Shown: positions 8,597 through 17,976, counted from the first letter of the stretch. The stretch is DNA of 64,000 nt from Mitsuaria sp. 7 (GCF_001653795.1 NZ_CP011514.1:310001-374000); one strand, 5' to 3'. The notes: generated by a model not told the origin, from the sequence alone. Numbers and translations are program-made.

Positions 8597-10012
8597 TCAG
8601 GAGGCCAGACGCTTCCCCAACCGGTACATGAATTCCTGGAAGTCGTTGAGCGACTTCACCCGGATGTGCTCGTTGAGCCCGTGCACGCCGCTGGGCTCCA
8701 CGCCGGAGAAGGTGCCGACGCCATAGGTCCAGATGCCCGCGTTGTTGAGGAAGCGGCCGTCGGTGGTCGCGACCAGCATCGTCGGGATCACCGGCACGCC
8801 GGGCCAGAACTCCGCGGCGGTACTTTCCACCGCCTGGATCACGAGCGGCGACATGGGCGGCTGCGGCGAGGCCAGCGCCTCGTTGGTCGCGCGCACGGTG
8901 ATGCGCTCGTCGGCCATCACCTTCACCAGCGTCTGTCGCACCTCCTCTGCAGGCTGGCCGGGCAGGATGCGGCAGTTCACCGTCGCGCGGGCGCGCTGCG
9001 GCAGCGCATTCGTCGCGTGACCGGCATCGACCATCGTCGCCACGCAGGTCGTGCGCACGCTCGAGTTGTAGACCGGCGACTTCGCCCACAGCCGCTCCAG
9101 CGCGGCGGTATCCGTCGGCTTCGCCAGCAGCCCGCGGAGATCCGCCGCGATGTCCTTGTTGCCGTCGAGCTTCGCGACGCGTTCGAAGTAGGCGCGCGTC
9201 GTGTCGTTGAACTGGATGGGGAAGTCGAACTTCGAGAGGCGCGCGAGCCCTTCGGCGAGGCGATAGATCGCGTTGTCCCGCACGGGCACGGCGCTGTGGC
9301 CGCCGGGATGCGTCACTTCGAGCTCGTAGCCGACGAAGACCTTCTCGCCGATCTGCAGGCTGTACGACACCGGCTGCTCATTCTTGTCGAGCGTGCCGCC
9401 GCCGCCTTCGTTGAGCGCGATCTCGGCGTCGATCAGCGGGCGGTGGTGCTTGAGCAGGTAGTCGAGTCCGTCCCACTTCGACGGGATGATCTCCTCGTCG
9501 CAGGTGAGCGCCATGATGATGTCGCGCTTCGGCATGAGCTTCTCTTCCTTGTAGCGGATGAGGTTGCTCACATGCGTGGCGACCTGCGACTTGTCGTCGG
9601 AGGTGCCGCGGCCGTAGTAGACGCCGTTCTCCTCGATGAGCTTGAAGGGGTCGCGGGTCCAGTCCTCGCGCTTCGCTTCGACGACGTCGAGGTGGGCGAC
9701 CAGCAGCAGCGGGCGTTTCTCGCCGCTGCCCTTCAGACGCACGACGAGGTTGCCTTTCGTCGGCGCGTCGGGCGGGACGATGAGCTGCATGTCGCCGTCC
9801 GCGTAGCCGGCCTGCTTGAGGCGCCTGGCCATCGCGTCGGCGGCGACGGTGCAACTGCCCGAGGAGTTCGTCGTGTTGGTCTCGACGAGCTCCTTGAAGA
9901 TCTCGTGGAAGCGGCGCAGTTCGCGCGCCGGCGTGGCGTCCGCGGCGAGCGCCGCGACGTTGGGAATGAGGGTCGCAAGCGCGACGGCGAGCGTCGACCA
10001 GGCACGGGTCAT
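8597..10012 (-). CDS. secreted M20/M25/M40-family metallopeptidase
   Basis: A 471-residue zinc peptidase or deacylase with a cleavable signal peptide (TRAWSTLAVALATLIPNVAALA). Metal and catalytic motifs of the M20 family are present: LLLVAHLDVV, YYGRGTSDDKSQV with the bridging Asp, ALTCDEEIIPS with the catalytic and ligand Glu pair, and GVHGLNEHI with the last His ligand. A dimerisation (lid) domain lies between. ATG 10012 was chosen because it starts the signal peptide; the 39 codons upstream are arginine- and proline-rich and not signal-like. It points away from the cellulase gene across a roughly 260-bp intergenic region. The substrate could be peptides or N-acyl amino acids. Confidence 0.9.
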   Translation of the reverse strand: MTRAWSTLAVALATLIPNVAALAADATPARELRRFHEIFKELVETNTTNSSGSCTVAADAMARRLKQAGYADGDMQLIVPPDAPTKGNLVVRLKGSGEKRPLLLVAHLDVVEAKREDWTRDPFKLIEENGVYYGRGTSDDKSQVATHVSNLIRYKEEKLMPKRDIIMALTCDEEIIPSKWDGLDYLLKHHRPLIDAEIALNEGGGGTLDKNEQPVSYSLQIGEKVFVGYELEVTHPGGHSAVPVRDNAIYRLAEGLARLSKFDFPIQFNDTTRAYFERVAKLDGNKDIAADLRGLLAKPTDTAALERLWAKSPVYNSSVRTTCVATMVDAGHATNALPQRARATVNCRILPGQPAEEVRQTLVKVMADERITVRATNEALASPQPPMSPLVIQAVESTAAEFWPGVPVIPTMLVATTDGRFLNNAGIWTYGVGTFSGVEPSGVHGLNEHIRVKSLNDFQEFMYRLGKRLAS

Positions 10013-10275
10013 GAGGGCCTCCCTTTGAACAGGCACCGGCGCTGGCCGAGCGCGGCGCCGGGCGATGCTCCTACGAATGCGGGGGCAGGGCGCTAGCGGC
10101 AAACCCTGAGCCTCGGAAGTGGGACACACCGAGCAGCGCGGCCGCCTGTCGCGGGGCTGTGTCGCTGGACTGTGTCGTGGGGTTACCCATTCTCACGAGA
10201 CCTCACGAGACGCACGCGGGAGAGCTTCGACACTCCACGCGTCCACCCGGACCTCCACTTCATTCACGGACCGCC
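10013..10275. other. intergenic region between divergent peptidase and cellulase genes
   Basis: 263 bp separate the two divergent start codons and must hold both promoters. I see no strong inverted repeat or riboswitch-like structure. The run TTCTCACGAGACCTCACGAG (10192 onward) contains the 11-bp direct repeat CTCACGAGACx twice, spaced 10-11 bp apart, which could be a regulator half-site pair. This is only suggestive. Confidence 0.35.
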
Positions 10276-11934
10276 ATGCTCTCGATCCCACGCCGATTCG
10301 TCCTACGTGCCAGTCTTGTCGCGCTCGCCTGCGGCGCGATCGCGCCCGCCCACGCGGCGCTTAGCCTGACGATCGCGCAGGACGTCTGGTCGGGCGGCTT
10401 CTGCTCGCGGGCCACCATCCGCAATCCCGGCAGCACTGCCAGCGGCGCGTGGACGCTGCGTTTCGAGATGCCAAAGGGACAACTGAACGGCACCTGGAAC
10501 GGCCAGTTCAAGAACGAGTCCGCCACCACGGTGGCCGTCACCGGCACCAGCTGGAACTCGCCGACGGCCGCGGGGCAGAGCTTCGAAGTCGGCTTCTGCG
10601 GCACCGGCACGGCGCCGCTTCCGGCCTCGTTCCGCATCGCCGAGGCCGGAACGCCCGCACCCGCACCCGCTCCTGCACCCGCTCCTGCGCCTGCGCCGGC
10701 ACCTTCGCCCGCGCCGGCGCCTTCTCCGGCGCCCGCACCTTCGCCGGCCCCCGCTCCTGCACCAGCCCCCGCACCTGCACCTGCACCTGCACCTGCACCT
10801 GCTGGCGATCTCTCCGTTCCTGCGACGGGTCAATTCAAGCTGCCGTTCAGCGTCGCGACGGATGGCCGCATCCTCGACAGCCAGGGTGTTGCGGTCGCCA
10901 TCCGCGGCGTCAACTGGTTCGGCTTCGAGACGCCGGACCTGGTGGCGCACGGCCTCTGGCAGCGCAACTACAAGGACATGATCGGCCAGATGAAGGATCT
11001 GGGCTTCAACGCCGTGCGCCTGCCTTTCTGCCCGGCGACGCTGCGTTCCACGGGCCGTCCGAGCGGCGCGCTGAACACCAGCGTGAATCCCGACCTGGCC
11101 AACAAGACGCCGCTGCAGGTGCTGGACCGCATCGTGGCTGAGTTCGCGACGCGCGGCTTCTACGTGCTGCTCGACCACCACCGGCCGGATTGCAACGCGA
11201 TCTCCACGACGCCGCAGATTCCCGGCTACACGCTGGACCAGTGGGTGGCCGATCTGCAGTTCGTCGCCGACCGCTACCGCAACGTGCCCAATGTCTTCGC
11301 GATCGATCTGAAGAACGAGCCGCACAGCACGGGCGGCTCGGGCGCCTTCTGGGGCACGGGCGACATCAGCAACGACTGGAAGCTGGCCGCCGAGCGCGCC
11401 GGCAGCGCGGTGCTGGGCACCAACAGCAAGCTGCTGATGTTCGTCGAAGGCGTGTCGGACAACCAGGGCCGGTGCGAGAACCCCGACTCGCACTGGTGGG
11501 GCGGCAACATCGAGCCGGTGGCCTGCTATCCCATCGACGAGACGAAGATCCCGCGCAACCGGCTGGTCCTCTCGCCGCACATCTACGGCCCGTCGGTCAG
11601 CGCGCAGCCTTACTTCGGCGACGGCACCGGTTTCCCGAACAACATGCCGGCCATCTGGCAGAACCAACTGGGTCGCTTCATGGGGAAGAACGCGGTGGTG
11701 CTCGGCGAATTCGGCGGCCGCTTCACCGACAAGGACCGCCAATGGCAGGTCAAGTTCGTGGACTGGATGAAGTGCAAGGGCGTGCGCAACTTCTTCTACT
11801 GGTCCTGGAATCCCAACTCCGGCGACACCGGCGGGATCCTGATGGATGACTGGCAGACCGTGTCGCTGGACAAGTACAACAACCTCAAGCGGCTGTGGGA
11901 CGGCTCGGCGGTGGATGCGAACGTGTGCAAGTAG
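10276..11934 (+). CDS. secreted GH5 endoglucanase (cellulase) with N-terminal CBM2-like module
   Basis: A 552-residue secreted glycoside hydrolase. Residues 1-28 form a signal peptide (RRFVLRASLVALACGAIAPAHA). Residues about 29-118 resemble a family 2 carbohydrate-binding module, with SGGFCSRATIRNPG, WNGQFKN and two cysteines. Residues 126-176 are a Pro/Ala linker, and about 180-552 are the GH5 barrel. The acid/base is E348 in DLKNEPH and the nucleophile is E478 in VLGEFGG; RGVNWFGFE and LLDHHRPDC also fit the family. Its likely role is extracellular attack on cellulose or beta-1,4-glucan. The long upstream ORF extension lacks signal character, so ATG 10276 is preferred. A terminator follows at 11976. 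Confidence 0.94.
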   Translation: MLSIPRRFVLRASLVALACGAIAPAHAALSLTIAQDVWSGGFCSRATIRNPGSTASGAWTLRFEMPKGQLNGTWNGQFKNESATTVAVTGTSWNSPTAAGQSFEVGFCGTGTAPLPASFRIAEAGTPAPAPAPAPAPAPAPAPSPAPAPSPAPAPSPAPAPAPAPAPAPAPAPAPAGDLSVPATGQFKLPFSVATDGRILDSQGVAVAIRGVNWFGFETPDLVAHGLWQRNYKDMIGQMKDLGFNAVRLPFCPATLRSTGRPSGALNTSVNPDLANKTPLQVLDRIVAEFATRGFYVLLDHHRPDCNAISTTPQIPGYTLDQWVADLQFVADRYRNVPNVFAIDLKNEPHSTGGSGAFWGTGDISNDWKLAAERAGSAVLGTNSKLLMFVEGVSDNQGRCENPDSHWWGGNIEPVACYPIDETKIPRNRLVLSPHIYGPSVSAQPYFGDGTGFPNNMPAIWQNQLGRFMGKNAVVLGEFGGRFTDKDRQWQVKFVDWMKCKGVRNFFYWSWNPNSGDTGGILMDDWQTVSLDKYNNLKRLWDGSAVDANVCK

Positions 11935-11975
11935 GCGAGTGACCGCTGGTAGCGCGCCAAGCTGCAGAAAGAAGC

Positions 11976-11999
11976 ACGGGCCGCAAAGGCGGCCCGTAT
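11976..11999 (+). terminator. hairpin terminator after the cellulase gene
   Basis: ACGGGCCGC and GCGGCCCGT form a perfect 9-bp stem around AAAG, ending 63 bp after the cellulase stop. The trailing ATT is short, so it is a weak rho-independent terminator or an RNA-stabilising hairpin. Confidence 0.65.
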
Positions 12000-12150
12000 T
12001 CGGTGTTAACGGAAAAGGAGAGTGCAGCGGGTCTTAACCCAGCCTGCACCTCCAGATCCTGGCTTTTTCGGTGGCGCGAGTCGAATCTGACCTCGCGACG
12101 TCGAGCTATTCTAACCGGAGCAACTCACCGACCAGCGACGCCCGCCTCGC

Positions 12151-12414
12151 ATGCGAATCGATCACCGCCTGAACCCGGCTCTCCTTGGCATCAACGCTCG
12201 GCAGCATCTCTTCCTCGGGGCATGGTTCAACCTCGTCCATGAGCATTCGCTCGATTCCTATCGCGTGCGGGCGATGAACCCGCTGAACATTCTGCGAGAG
12301 CTCCAGCGCATGTGTGAGCCGCCCGCGGACGAGAACGACTGCAAGGTCGTCGCGGCGGAAGCGTTAGGGATCCTGGACAAGCACCCGGTCATCGCCGGCT
12401 TCGCGGAGCACTAG
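12151..12414 (+). pseudogene. N-terminal fragment of HEPN-like protein, separated by an apparent -1 frameshift
   Basis: An 87-residue frame starting at ATG 12151 (RIDHRLNPALLGINARQHLF) and stopping at TAG 12412-12414. The next gene's frame (-1) is open across this stop, reading LGELQTSLEQHFLRDCFEW before its first ATG at 12468, and the helical character is continuous across the junction. I therefore read both frames as one original gene of about 600 codons interrupted by a single-base change near 12409-12413. A sequencing error would give the same picture. Alternatively it is a short independent gene overlapping the next. No strong ribosome-binding site precedes ATG 12151. Function unknown. 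Confidence 0.5.
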
Positions 12415-12467
12415 GGGAACTCCAAACGTCGCTGGAGCAACATTTTCTGCGGGACTGTTTTGAGTGG

Positions 12468-13955
12468 ATGCAGCAGGCGCTTGTTGAGATTCCCATCAAC
12501 GAGACGGTCGAACATCGCGTCGCCAATCATGCAGACATCGACCGGGTCTGCCGCGACATTCTCAGCGTTGCCCATGATGAAGGGTTCAGCCTTGAAAGTC
12601 TGTTCCACCTCTACCGCATCTTCGTGCCAAGCACCGAAGCGAGTTCAGCCCCCGAAGTGAATCCGGTGCGACTGCAGTCATCCAGCCAAATGGAGGATCA
12701 AGGCGCTGCGTCCCTTGTCGTTCCCCGGCCACTGACCTACAACTTCGCCGAGTGTCTTGCGCGCGTCGAGCGAGAGCTTCTTACGGAGCCTCAGGAGCGT
12801 CGACTCATCTTCGTCATCACCGGATGTAGCGACAGGGCCAGTCAGGTGTGCTGCGGGGACTTCGGGGCAATCACGATTTCGCAAGTGCCGCCGGATCTAC
12901 CGCCGCAGACGCCACCGGCAGCAAAGAATCTGTTCTCTTCCCGCCCCGGTCGCCTGTTCGCGACCGCAATCGTCAGGAGCAAGGATGGTCGTTCGGCGGG
13001 CTTGGACGCCTATCGGTTGATCGGTCAGATCCTGGACCTGATGCGCTTCGAGTACGACACGCCGCACATCCAGGCCGGTTCCCGGTTTCTGCTGCAAGAC
13101 GAAGAGAAGTTCCGTCTCCTGCAGCTGCCGCAGTTGATTCCAAATCCAGAGGCCGAGCCACCGACTCGGAGCTTGCAGGACTTCGTCGAACACTTGAGCG
13201 GACTGGCCGCGCGCGATCCTTCTCAGACTGAAACGAAGGATCGCATCTTCTCGGCCTTCCGGCTGTACCGGCTCGGAACTGGGACCAACATGTTCGACAA
13301 CAAGCTCGTGAACTGGTGGACCGGACTCGAATATCTCACTAGCGGCAGCAAGGCAGCCGGGGGCATTGGCGACAAGGTGAAGAGCGCCCTGGCTCCCACG
13401 TTGGCTCTGACCTACGTGCCGAAGCATCTGGTGGCGTTCCGCGCGGCGCTCGCGGCCCTGGATGTTGAGGTGCTCAGCCGTGGCACGACCGTCCACGTCA
13501 GGGACTGTTCCAACAGCGCGCTCTACGCAGTGCTCAAGGACGTAGCGCAACGGCCCGCGTTGGAGGCCTATTGTTCGCAGCAGCCATATCTGTGGAAGCA
13601 CCTGTCCGCGTTCATGGATGGTTTGGCGACGCCCGCCAAGACGGCGGAGATGCTGCGCGGGCACGACCGTCGTGTTCGATGGCAGATTGAGCGCATCTAC
13701 CGGGCGCGTTGCGACATCGTGCATGCAGCCCGACAAGTCGTTATGGCGAGTCTGCTGTGCGCCAACCTGGAGTACTACCTTCGCATGACCTTGAAGTCGA
13801 TGCTCAAGGTGTTCGCTGCCGTGCCGACGTTGACGGGCCCGGCGGAGTTCTTCGAACGCCAGCGCCACCGGCTAGGGCAAGTTCTGCTCGGACTGGAACC
13901 TGCGGACAGGCGGGCGACGGGAAGCGATGCGTCGCTTCTTGCTCTGCTGGACTGA
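12468..13955 (+). CDS. large uncharacterised protein with C-terminal HEPN-like (RX4H) motif
   Basis: A 495-residue cytoplasmic protein, open upstream to at least 12411 in the same frame. The C-terminal third carries the signature of Apea-like HEPN domains. MFDNKLVNWWTGLEYLT comes first, then about 130 residues later RARCDIVHAARQ, in which R-x4-H matches the catalytic motif of HEPN ribonucleases. After this a helix LLCANLEYYLRMTLKSM follows, as in that family. The N-terminal 250 residues match nothing I recognise. HEPN proteins often cleave RNA in toxin-antitoxin or anti-phage systems. No antitoxin or partner gene is adjacent, so a defence role is an inference from the domain alone. The next gene starts 55 bp downstream. 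Confidence 0.65.
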   Translation: MQQALVEIPINETVEHRVANHADIDRVCRDILSVAHDEGFSLESLFHLYRIFVPSTEASSAPEVNPVRLQSSSQMEDQGAASLVVPRPLTYNFAECLARVERELLTEPQERRLIFVITGCSDRASQVCCGDFGAITISQVPPDLPPQTPPAAKNLFSSRPGRLFATAIVRSKDGRSAGLDAYRLIGQILDLMRFEYDTPHIQAGSRFLLQDEEKFRLLQLPQLIPNPEAEPPTRSLQDFVEHLSGLAARDPSQTETKDRIFSAFRLYRLGTGTNMFDNKLVNWWTGLEYLTSGSKAAGGIGDKVKSALAPTLALTYVPKHLVAFRAALAALDVEVLSRGTTVHVRDCSNSALYAVLKDVAQRPALEAYCSQQPYLWKHLSAFMDGLATPAKTAEMLRGHDRRVRWQIERIYRARCDIVHAARQVVMASLLCANLEYYLRMTLKSMLKVFAAVPTLTGPAEFFERQRHRLGQVLLGLEPADRRATGSDASLLALLD

Positions 13956-14010
13956 GGAAGCAAAGCGCCACAATCGTCGCTGCTTTCAGTTGCGATGACC
14001 TGGAGACTTC

Positions 14011-15180
14011 ATGCGCGTTGTTCCGTTCAAGATCCATGTTCCCGAGGACCGCTTGACCGACCTGCGCGGGCGCCTGTCGCGCGTCCGCTGGCCCGCATCG
14101 CTGGACGAGGGCGGCTGGTCGGACGGCACGTCGCTGGCCTTCATGCAACGCCTCGTCGCGCATTGGCGCGATCGCTTCGACTGGCGCCAGCAAGAGGAAC
14201 GGCTGAACACGCTCAGCCATTCCATGGCGACCGTCGACAGCGCCGACGTGCACTTCATCCACCAGAAGAGCGCCTCCGCGAACGCCTTCCCGCTGGTGCT
14301 GACGCACGGCTGGCCGGGTTCCGTCGTGGAGATGACGCACATCATCGGCCTGCTCACCGATCCGGCCGCGCACGGCGGCGATGCGGCCGATGCCTTCGAC
14401 GTCGTCGTGCCTTCGCTGCCGGGTTACGGCTTCTCTCCCGCGCCCAAGACGACGGGCGTGGGCTCGCGCGAGATCGCCGGCCTGTGGCACGGTCTGATGC
14501 AAGGCCTCGGCTACGAGCGCTTCGGCGCGCAGGGGGGCGACATCGGCGCGGGCGTGTCGACGTGGCTCGCGCGGCGCTTCCCGAAGGACGTCGTCGGCAT
14601 CCACCTGAACTACATCCCGGGCGGCTTCAAGCCGCATGTCGACGAACAGTCCGCGCCCATCACCGATGAGGAACGCGCCTTCCAGACGATGGCCGCCGGC
14701 TGGTATGCGGAGGAGGGCGCCTACGCCGCGCTGCAGGGCACCAAGCCGCAGACGCTGGCCTATTCGCTGGCGGATTCGCCGGTGGGACTGGCGGCATGGA
14801 TCGCCGAGAAGTTCCACTCGTGGAGCGACTGCGGCGGTCACCTGGAGAGCGTGGTCGCCATGGACGAGCTGCTCACCGACATCTCGCTGTACTGGTTCAA
14901 CGACAGCATCACGGCGTCGCTGCGGCTCTACAAGGAGAACCGCGCACGGCCGCATGTCTTCGAGCCCGGCGAGCGCGTGACGCCGCCGATGGGCATGGCG
15001 CTGTTTCCGAAGGAACTGCCGACGCCGCCGCGCTCATGGGTGGAGCGCGCGTACGACGTGAAGCGATGGGAGGTGATGCCGCGCGGTGGGCACTTCGCGG
15101 CGCTGGAACAGCCCGAGTTGCTGGCGGCGGAGATCCGCGCGTTCTTCCGCCCGCTGCGCGCGAAACTGAACAAGGGGTGA
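14011..15180 (+). CDS. epoxide hydrolase (EHN-domain alpha/beta hydrolase)
   Basis: A 389-residue enzyme of the microsomal-type epoxide hydrolase family. The N-terminal EHN domain (FKIHVPEDRLTDLRGRLSRV) is followed by the alpha/beta hydrolase core with the oxyanion motif LTHGWPGS, the nucleophile D177 in QGGDIGAG, and the catalytic histidine H361 in PRGGHFAALEQPELL. Length is typical for bacterial members. It hydrolyses epoxides to diols; the physiological substrate is unknown. The hotdog thioesterase gene begins 4 bp after its stop, so the two form an operon. Confidence 0.92.
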   Translation: MRVVPFKIHVPEDRLTDLRGRLSRVRWPASLDEGGWSDGTSLAFMQRLVAHWRDRFDWRQQEERLNTLSHSMATVDSADVHFIHQKSASANAFPLVLTHGWPGSVVEMTHIIGLLTDPAAHGGDAADAFDVVVPSLPGYGFSPAPKTTGVGSREIAGLWHGLMQGLGYERFGAQGGDIGAGVSTWLARRFPKDVVGIHLNYIPGGFKPHVDEQSAPITDEERAFQTMAAGWYAEEGAYAALQGTKPQTLAYSLADSPVGLAAWIAEKFHSWSDCGGHLESVVAMDELLTDISLYWFNDSITASLRLYKENRARPHVFEPGERVTPPMGMALFPKELPTPPRSWVERAYDVKRWEVMPRGGHFAALEQPELLAAEIRAFFRPLRAKLNKG

Positions 15181-15184
15181 AGGG

Positions 15185-15601
15185 ATGCGGTTCGAATTGC
15201 CCGAAGACAAGAAGCTCGTCCACGAGACCCGCATCCAGATCCGCTGGGGCGACATGGACGCGATGGGCCATGTGAACAACACGGTCTACTTCCGCTATCT
15301 GGAGATCGTGCGCGTGGAGTGGCTGGACAGCCTCGGCCATCCGCCTAGCCCCGATGGACAGGGCCCGGTGATCGTCAACGCGTTCTGCAATTTCCATCGG
15401 CAGCTTGCGTATCCGGGCGAGATCCTGGCGAAGCACTACGTCTCGAATCCAGGACGGTCGAGCTTCGACACCTGGATCACGCTGGAGCGGCTCGATGAAC
15501 CGGGCGTCATCTACGCCTCGGGCGGCGCCACGACGGTGTGGCAGGACGCGACGGTGCAGAAGTCGGTGCCGTTGCCGGAGTGGCTCAGACAGAAGCTCTG
15601 A
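15185..15601 (+). CDS. acyl-CoA thioesterase, 4-hydroxybenzoyl-CoA thioesterase (hotdog) family
   Basis: A 138-residue single hotdog-fold enzyme. The segment RWGDMDAMGHVNNTVYFRY contains the family's active-site Asp and the HVNN signature. Length and C-terminus (VPLPEWLRQKL) fit YbgC/FcbC-like thioesterases that release free acids from acyl-CoA. Four bases separate it from the epoxide hydrolase gene, implying co-transcription and a shared catabolic or detoxification task. The substrate acyl group is not predictable here. The next gene converges from the opposite strand. Confidence 0.9.
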   Translation: MRFELPEDKKLVHETRIQIRWGDMDAMGHVNNTVYFRYLEIVRVEWLDSLGHPPSPDGQGPVIVNAFCNFHRQLAYPGEILAKHYVSNPGRSSFDTWITLERLDEPGVIYASGGATTVWQDATVQKSVPLPEWLRQKL

Positions 15602-15632
15602 CTGCGTCGCTGAGTCGCGGACCTGGCCGCTC

Positions 15633-16769
15633 TCACCTCGGCTCGAAGAACACGTTCATGCCGTCGATGCAGCTGTCCGAGGTGTTCGGCAGTTGCCCGG
15701 GCGGGTAGGGCGGATTGCTGTGCGGCTGGAAGCCGATCCTGACCTCGTAGTCGGGATAGCGATGCACGAAGCTGCCGTTGTACGGCGGGACCAGCGTCGC
15801 GCGGGGCCATTCGTCACCGAGCGCTTTCAGCACCATCGACGGCCGGACGCAGTCGCCCTGCTTGTGGAGCTGATCCGACGGATCGTCCTCCCACCACGGC
15901 ACCTGGCGGCTCTCCGCATAAGGGGCCGTCAGGAAGACCATCAGATTGACGCGCGAACGGCCCGTCGGTGCCGACCAGGCTCTCCGCCGCAGGCGGATCC
16001 AGGACTCATCAAGTTGCGCCAGACCGCGGAAGTCCGAACCATCGGCTGTCGGTGCGGCGACGTTCAGCAGACGGGCGCCGAATCGCTGTTCCAGCGATGC
16101 CGCGTCCGGCGGCTTCGGGCCCGCCATGCCCGAGAGACGGCGCGCGAGCTGCTGCGCGTTCTCGGTCCGCGCGGGGTGCGTGCCGGGCAGTTGCTCAGGC
16201 AGTGCCGGATGCTGTTGGCCGCTCCAATGCCGGAACGGCTTGCACGCGGTGTCGAGGTCCTGCGCGACCAGGCTCCCCGGCAGCACCACGCCGACGCGCA
16301 GGGGCGCCGGCCTCTCGTAGCGCTCGGCCGGCAGCTCGCGCATTCCGAGCAGGCCCTCGACGCCGACGAGCGCGAAGGGCGGTTCCTTCAGTGCCAGGTA
16401 CTCCCGCGATGCCATCTGCAGGCGGACGCGGTTGGGACCCGGCGACGCGAAGGGTTTGAGCGGCAGGCCCTTCGCCGCCCCCAGGAGCGGCAGGGACTCC
16501 AGCACGATCACCTCGGCGGTGACCGTGCGGCAGTCGTCGCCCGACGACGCACCCACGCAGACGGACTCCGGTGCGTCGACGGCGACGCGGGTGACCTTCA
16601 CGCGCGCCACCGAGGGCTGCTGGCAGAGCCAGCGAAGATCGGATGCGGACAGGGTCCTGGGCTCATCGGCAGCGCAGGCGGCGAGCGGCAGCAGGCCGAC
16701 CAGGGCGATCGACACGCCGAGCCGGACGATGGCCGGCGCCGCACGGTGGATGACAGACGCGCGTCGCAT
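15633..16769 (-). CDS. uncharacterised lipoprotein, paralogue of its upstream neighbour
   Basis: A 378-residue exported protein. The N-terminus ends in a lipobox-like LLPLAAC, predicting lipidation at Cys32. It is clearly homologous to the gene one base upstream: both have a DLRWLCQQPSVARV/DIRWACEQPYVARV opening, a CKPFRHWSG...PEQLPG centre, a PPDAASLEQRFGAR block, a PWWEDDPSD...GDCVRPSMV block and a conserved ending with CIDGMNVFF/CVKAMYVYY. Conserved tryptophans and paired cysteines suggest a folded periplasmic or surface domain. I do not recognise the family and see no enzymatic motif. It is probably co-transcribed with its neighbour. Confidence 0.8.
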   Translation of the reverse strand: MRRASVIHRAAPAIVRLGVSIALVGLLPLAACAADEPRTLSASDLRWLCQQPSVARVKVTRVAVDAPESVCVGASSGDDCRTVTAEVIVLESLPLLGAAKGLPLKPFASPGPNRVRLQMASREYLALKEPPFALVGVEGLLGMRELPAERYERPAPLRVGVVLPGSLVAQDLDTACKPFRHWSGQQHPALPEQLPGTHPARTENAQQLARRLSGMAGPKPPDAASLEQRFGARLLNVAAPTADGSDFRGLAQLDESWIRLRRRAWSAPTGRSRVNLMVFLTAPYAESRQVPWWEDDPSDQLHKQGDCVRPSMVLKALGDEWPRATLVPPYNGSFVHRYPDYEVRIGFQPHSNPPYPPGQLPNTSDSCIDGMNVFFEPR

Positions 16770-16770
16770 C

Positions 16771-17976
16771 TCAGGATCCCGAAGAAGGCGAGTAGTAGAC
16801 GTACATCGCCTTCACGCATTCCGACTGCTGGACGCGGCGGTCGTCGGGAAAGCTCGCGATGTACGGCGGAGAGAACTCGAAGTGGACGCTGTATTGCGTG
16901 AAGCTGCGCATGAAGCGGCCGCGATACGGCTGGCTGATCCTGGAGAAGCCCCACCCGTCGCCGACCTGGTCCACGATCATCGACGCGGTCACGCAATCGC
17001 CCACGCCACCGTCCGAGGGATCGGCTTCCCACCAGGGGGCTCGTCGCGAGGGGATTTGCGCGCCCGAGAGGTGGACGCTCAAGGTGACGCCCGGCGGCCC
17101 CGGCCGGTCGGTATACAGCTCGTGCGTGATCCGGACCCATTGCTGGGACAGCCTGGCCAAGGTGCGCGTCTGGGCGCCGTTGGGCCGGGGAGCGCTGGGC
17201 GCCACCATGCGGGCACCGAAGCTCCGCTCGATGGCGGCGACGTCGGGCGGCGTCGGGCCGATCAGCGCGGCGATCCGCTTGCCGAGCGCGTGGGACCCCT
17301 CGCGGCGGGCGGGGAAGTCTCCGGGCAGCTGTTCCGGCATGGCGGCACTGCGCAGCCCGCTCCAATGGCGATAGGGCTTGCACGTGCCGTCGAGATCGCC
17401 GGTGGTGGCCGGCGCATCGGGAAGGAAAGTCCCCACCGTCCACTTGGCCGGATTGGCGCCGCCCCATGACGGGAATTCGGGCAGCGCAATCAGGCCCGTC
17501 ATGCCGACCATGTCGACGGGGGGCGTGGAGGTCGTTGCCGTGGTCGTTGCGGTCGTTGCGTTCGCTGCTGCGGTGGTCGTCGTGCTCGTCGGTGGGATGG
17601 GCGGGTTCGCGTCCCTGGTCATGAGCCGGAAGCTCACGCGGAACGGCTCCTTTCCAAACGGTCCGGGCTCGATGAGGCTGAGGCCGGGATAGCCGCCGAT
17701 CGAGGGCAGCGCGTCCAGCACGACGGCCTGGGCCACGACCACACTGCAAGCCGGCGCCTGCGTGCCGGCCGTGTCCTGCGCACAGGGCGCATCCGGGACT
17801 TGCAGACCGATGCTGGTCAGGCGCACGCGCGCCACGTAGGGTTGCTCGCAGGCCCAGCGGATGTCGGCCGCCGACGTTGCCACCGAGACATCGGCGGCCA
17901 CGGCCGCCGGCACCTGTGCCAGCGCGGAAAGGACGGCGGTCAGCAGGGATGCGAGGCGGGTCGGGAGACGGGGCAT
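16771..17976 (-). CDS. uncharacterised secreted protein with Thr/Ala low-complexity insert
   Basis: A 401-residue exported protein with a signal peptide ending AQVPAAVAA. It is the paralogue of the downstream gene (1 bp gap), sharing the blocks listed there. Around residues 130-162 it carries a Pro/Thr/Ala insert (PPIPPTSTTTT followed by Ala/Asn/Thr runs) that the paralogue lacks; this looks like repeat expansion in a loop. ATG 17976 was chosen since it starts the signal peptide; the frame runs much further upstream but there it shadows the next gene. No known domain recognised. Tandem duplication followed by divergence is the simplest origin. Confidence 0.8.
   Translation of the reverse strand: MPRLPTRLASLLTAVLSALAQVPAAVAADVSVATSAADIRWACEQPYVARVRLTSIGLQVPDAPCAQDTAGTQAPACSVVVAQAVVLDALPSIGGYPGLSLIEPGPFGKEPFRVSFRLMTRDANPPIPPTSTTTTAAANATTATTTATTSTPPVDMVGMTGLIALPEFPSWGGANPAKWTVGTFLPDAPATTGDLDGTCKPYRHWSGLRSAAMPEQLPGDFPARREGSHALGKRIAALIGPTPPDVAAIERSFGARMVAPSAPRPNGAQTRTLARLSQQWVRITHELYTDRPGPPGVTLSVHLSGAQIPSRRAPWWEADPSDGGVGDCVTASMIVDQVGDGWGFSRISQPYRGRFMRSFTQYSVHFEFSPPYIASFPDDRRVQQSECVKAMYVYYSPSSGS

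Noticed and set aside
10651..10802. possible repeat array in the cellulase gene
   Set aside because: It encodes the Pro/Ala interdomain linker; low complexity is expected there.
12003..12242. 79-codon plus-strand frame before the HEPN-like gene
   Set aside because: No start context, overlaps the N-terminal fragment in another frame, composition not coding-like.
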